Assembly (NCBI GenBank): GCA_050701115.1
Contig: JBOHER010000286.1
Coordinates: 1-14,083 of the forward strand
Length of the DNA stretch: 14,083 nt
From: JBOHER01 sp050701115
GTDB taxonomy: Bacteria; Actinomycetota; Actinomycetes; Mycobacteriales; Pseudonocardiaceae
Direction of reading: 5' to 3'
Part shown: positions 13,574 to 14,083 of the stretch, piece by piece
How positions within the stretch are numbered: the stretch's first letter is position 1
Layout: the number at the start of each line of letters is the position of its first letter
Made by a program: the position numbers and the translations under genes
Notes under the pieces: model-generated
The model's database searches: none
What the model saw: only the letters and a program-made list of their open reading frames with translations
Told to the model about the DNA's origin: nothing

Positions 13574-14083
13574 CGGGTGTCGTGATCACCGATCTGACCG
13601 CGGGATATGGCGGCGAGCCGGTGCTGCATGGCGTCAACCTGCGGGTGTCGTCGGGGCAGCTGGCTGCCGTGCTCGGCCCGTCCGGATGCGGCAAGACCAC
13701 GTTGCTCCGGGCGCTTGCCGGTTTCCACGAGATCTCCGCCGGCGGGATCGTGCTCGGCGAGACAACCGTGGCGGGCAACGGGGTGCACATTCCGCCGGAG
13801 CGCAGGCGGGTCGGCATGGTTCCGCAGGAAGGGGCGTTGTTCCCCCATCTGAGTGTCGGCGCCAACGTCGCGTTCGGACTGTCCAGAGGGCACCGCAAGT
13901 CCGGCCGGGTCGCGGAGATGCTCGAACTGGTCGGCCTCGGCGGATACCAGAACCGGATGCCGCACGAGCTCTCCGGCGGGCAGCAGCAACGGGTCGCCCT
14001 CGCCCGCGCGCTGGCGCCCGAACCGTCAGTGGTGCTGCTCGATGAGCCGTTCAGCGCGCTGGACGCCGGGTCGCGGGCTGAGG
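13570..14083 (+). CDS. Ferric iron ABC transporter, ATP-binding protein (FbpC-like), truncated by window edge
   Basis: The first 171 codons of an ABC ATPase that powers the permease are present. Visible motifs: Walker A GPSGCGKTT (36-44), the Q-loop VPQEGALFPHL (84-94), the signature LSGGQQQRVALARAL (134-148), and Walker B VVLLDEP (154-160) followed by SALD. ATG 13570 overlaps the permease stop (ATGA) and has AGGAGG (13558-13563) 6 nt upstream. The right edge cuts the gene just after the D-loop, so the H-loop and any C-terminal regulatory domain (TOBE in FbpC proteins) are not seen. Assignment to Fe3+ transport comes from the operon. Confidence 0.9.
   Translation, partial: MTGVVITDLTAGYGGEPVLHGVNLRVSSGQLAAVLGPSGCGKTTLLRALAGFHEISAGGIVLGETTVAGNGVHIPPERRRVGMVPQEGALFPHLSVGANVAFGLSRGHRKSGRVAEMLELVGLGGYQNRMPHELSGGQQQRVALARALAPEPSVVLLDEPFSALDAGSRAE

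Overview
The window is high-G+C DNA with actinobacterial gene style: GTG starts, GGAGG ribosome sites, strong G/C bias at third codon positions, and an iron box of the DtxR/IdeR type. The gene order (envelope glycosyltransferase, degenerate zincin, DUF3499, phosphomannomutase, Trm112-like, SIS/TobH-like, mannose-6-phosphate isomerase) matches the mannose-activation locus of Mycobacterium tuberculosis (Rv3259 to Rv3255c) and its relatives. Together with an XRE-DUF5753/DUF397 pair, this points to Actinomycetota, probably Pseudonocardiales. Genus and species cannot be told from the sequence.

Layout. (1) 1-97 is the C-terminal end of an IS982-like transposase. (2) 192-3611 is a very large GT2-plus-membrane glycosyltransferase. 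It runs tail to tail, with a 17-bp overlap, into a minus-strand zincin-like protein (3595-4056). (3) DUF3499 (4150-4521) is divergent from the zincin. (4) 4522-6613 is a compact cassette that interrupts the expected DUF3499-manB adjacency. It holds three small minus-strand ORFs, a regulatory region with repeated GGTACC motifs, an XRE/DUF5753 regulator with an overlapping DUF397 gene, and a strong terminator. The cassette is bracketed by an imperfect direct repeat of the last codons of the DUF3499 gene (4477-4523 and 6608-6653). (5) 6731-10803 holds manB, a Trm112-like gene, a TobH/SIS gene and manA. ManA and ManB convert fructose-6-phosphate to mannose-1-phosphate for GDP-mannose, PIM and mannan synthesis. 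(6) 10855-14083 is an iron-box-controlled Fbp/Fut-type ferric iron ABC transporter: lipoprotein, two-domain permease, and an ATPase cut by the window edge.

The most interesting signal is the direct-repeat-flanked regulatory cassette. It appears to have inserted in the 3' end of the DUF3499 gene and supplied a replacement 3' end. No integrase is present in it. The rest is recognisable housekeeping or iron-uptake content, with some local oddities (a permease without an obvious start codon, a zincin without its zinc motif).
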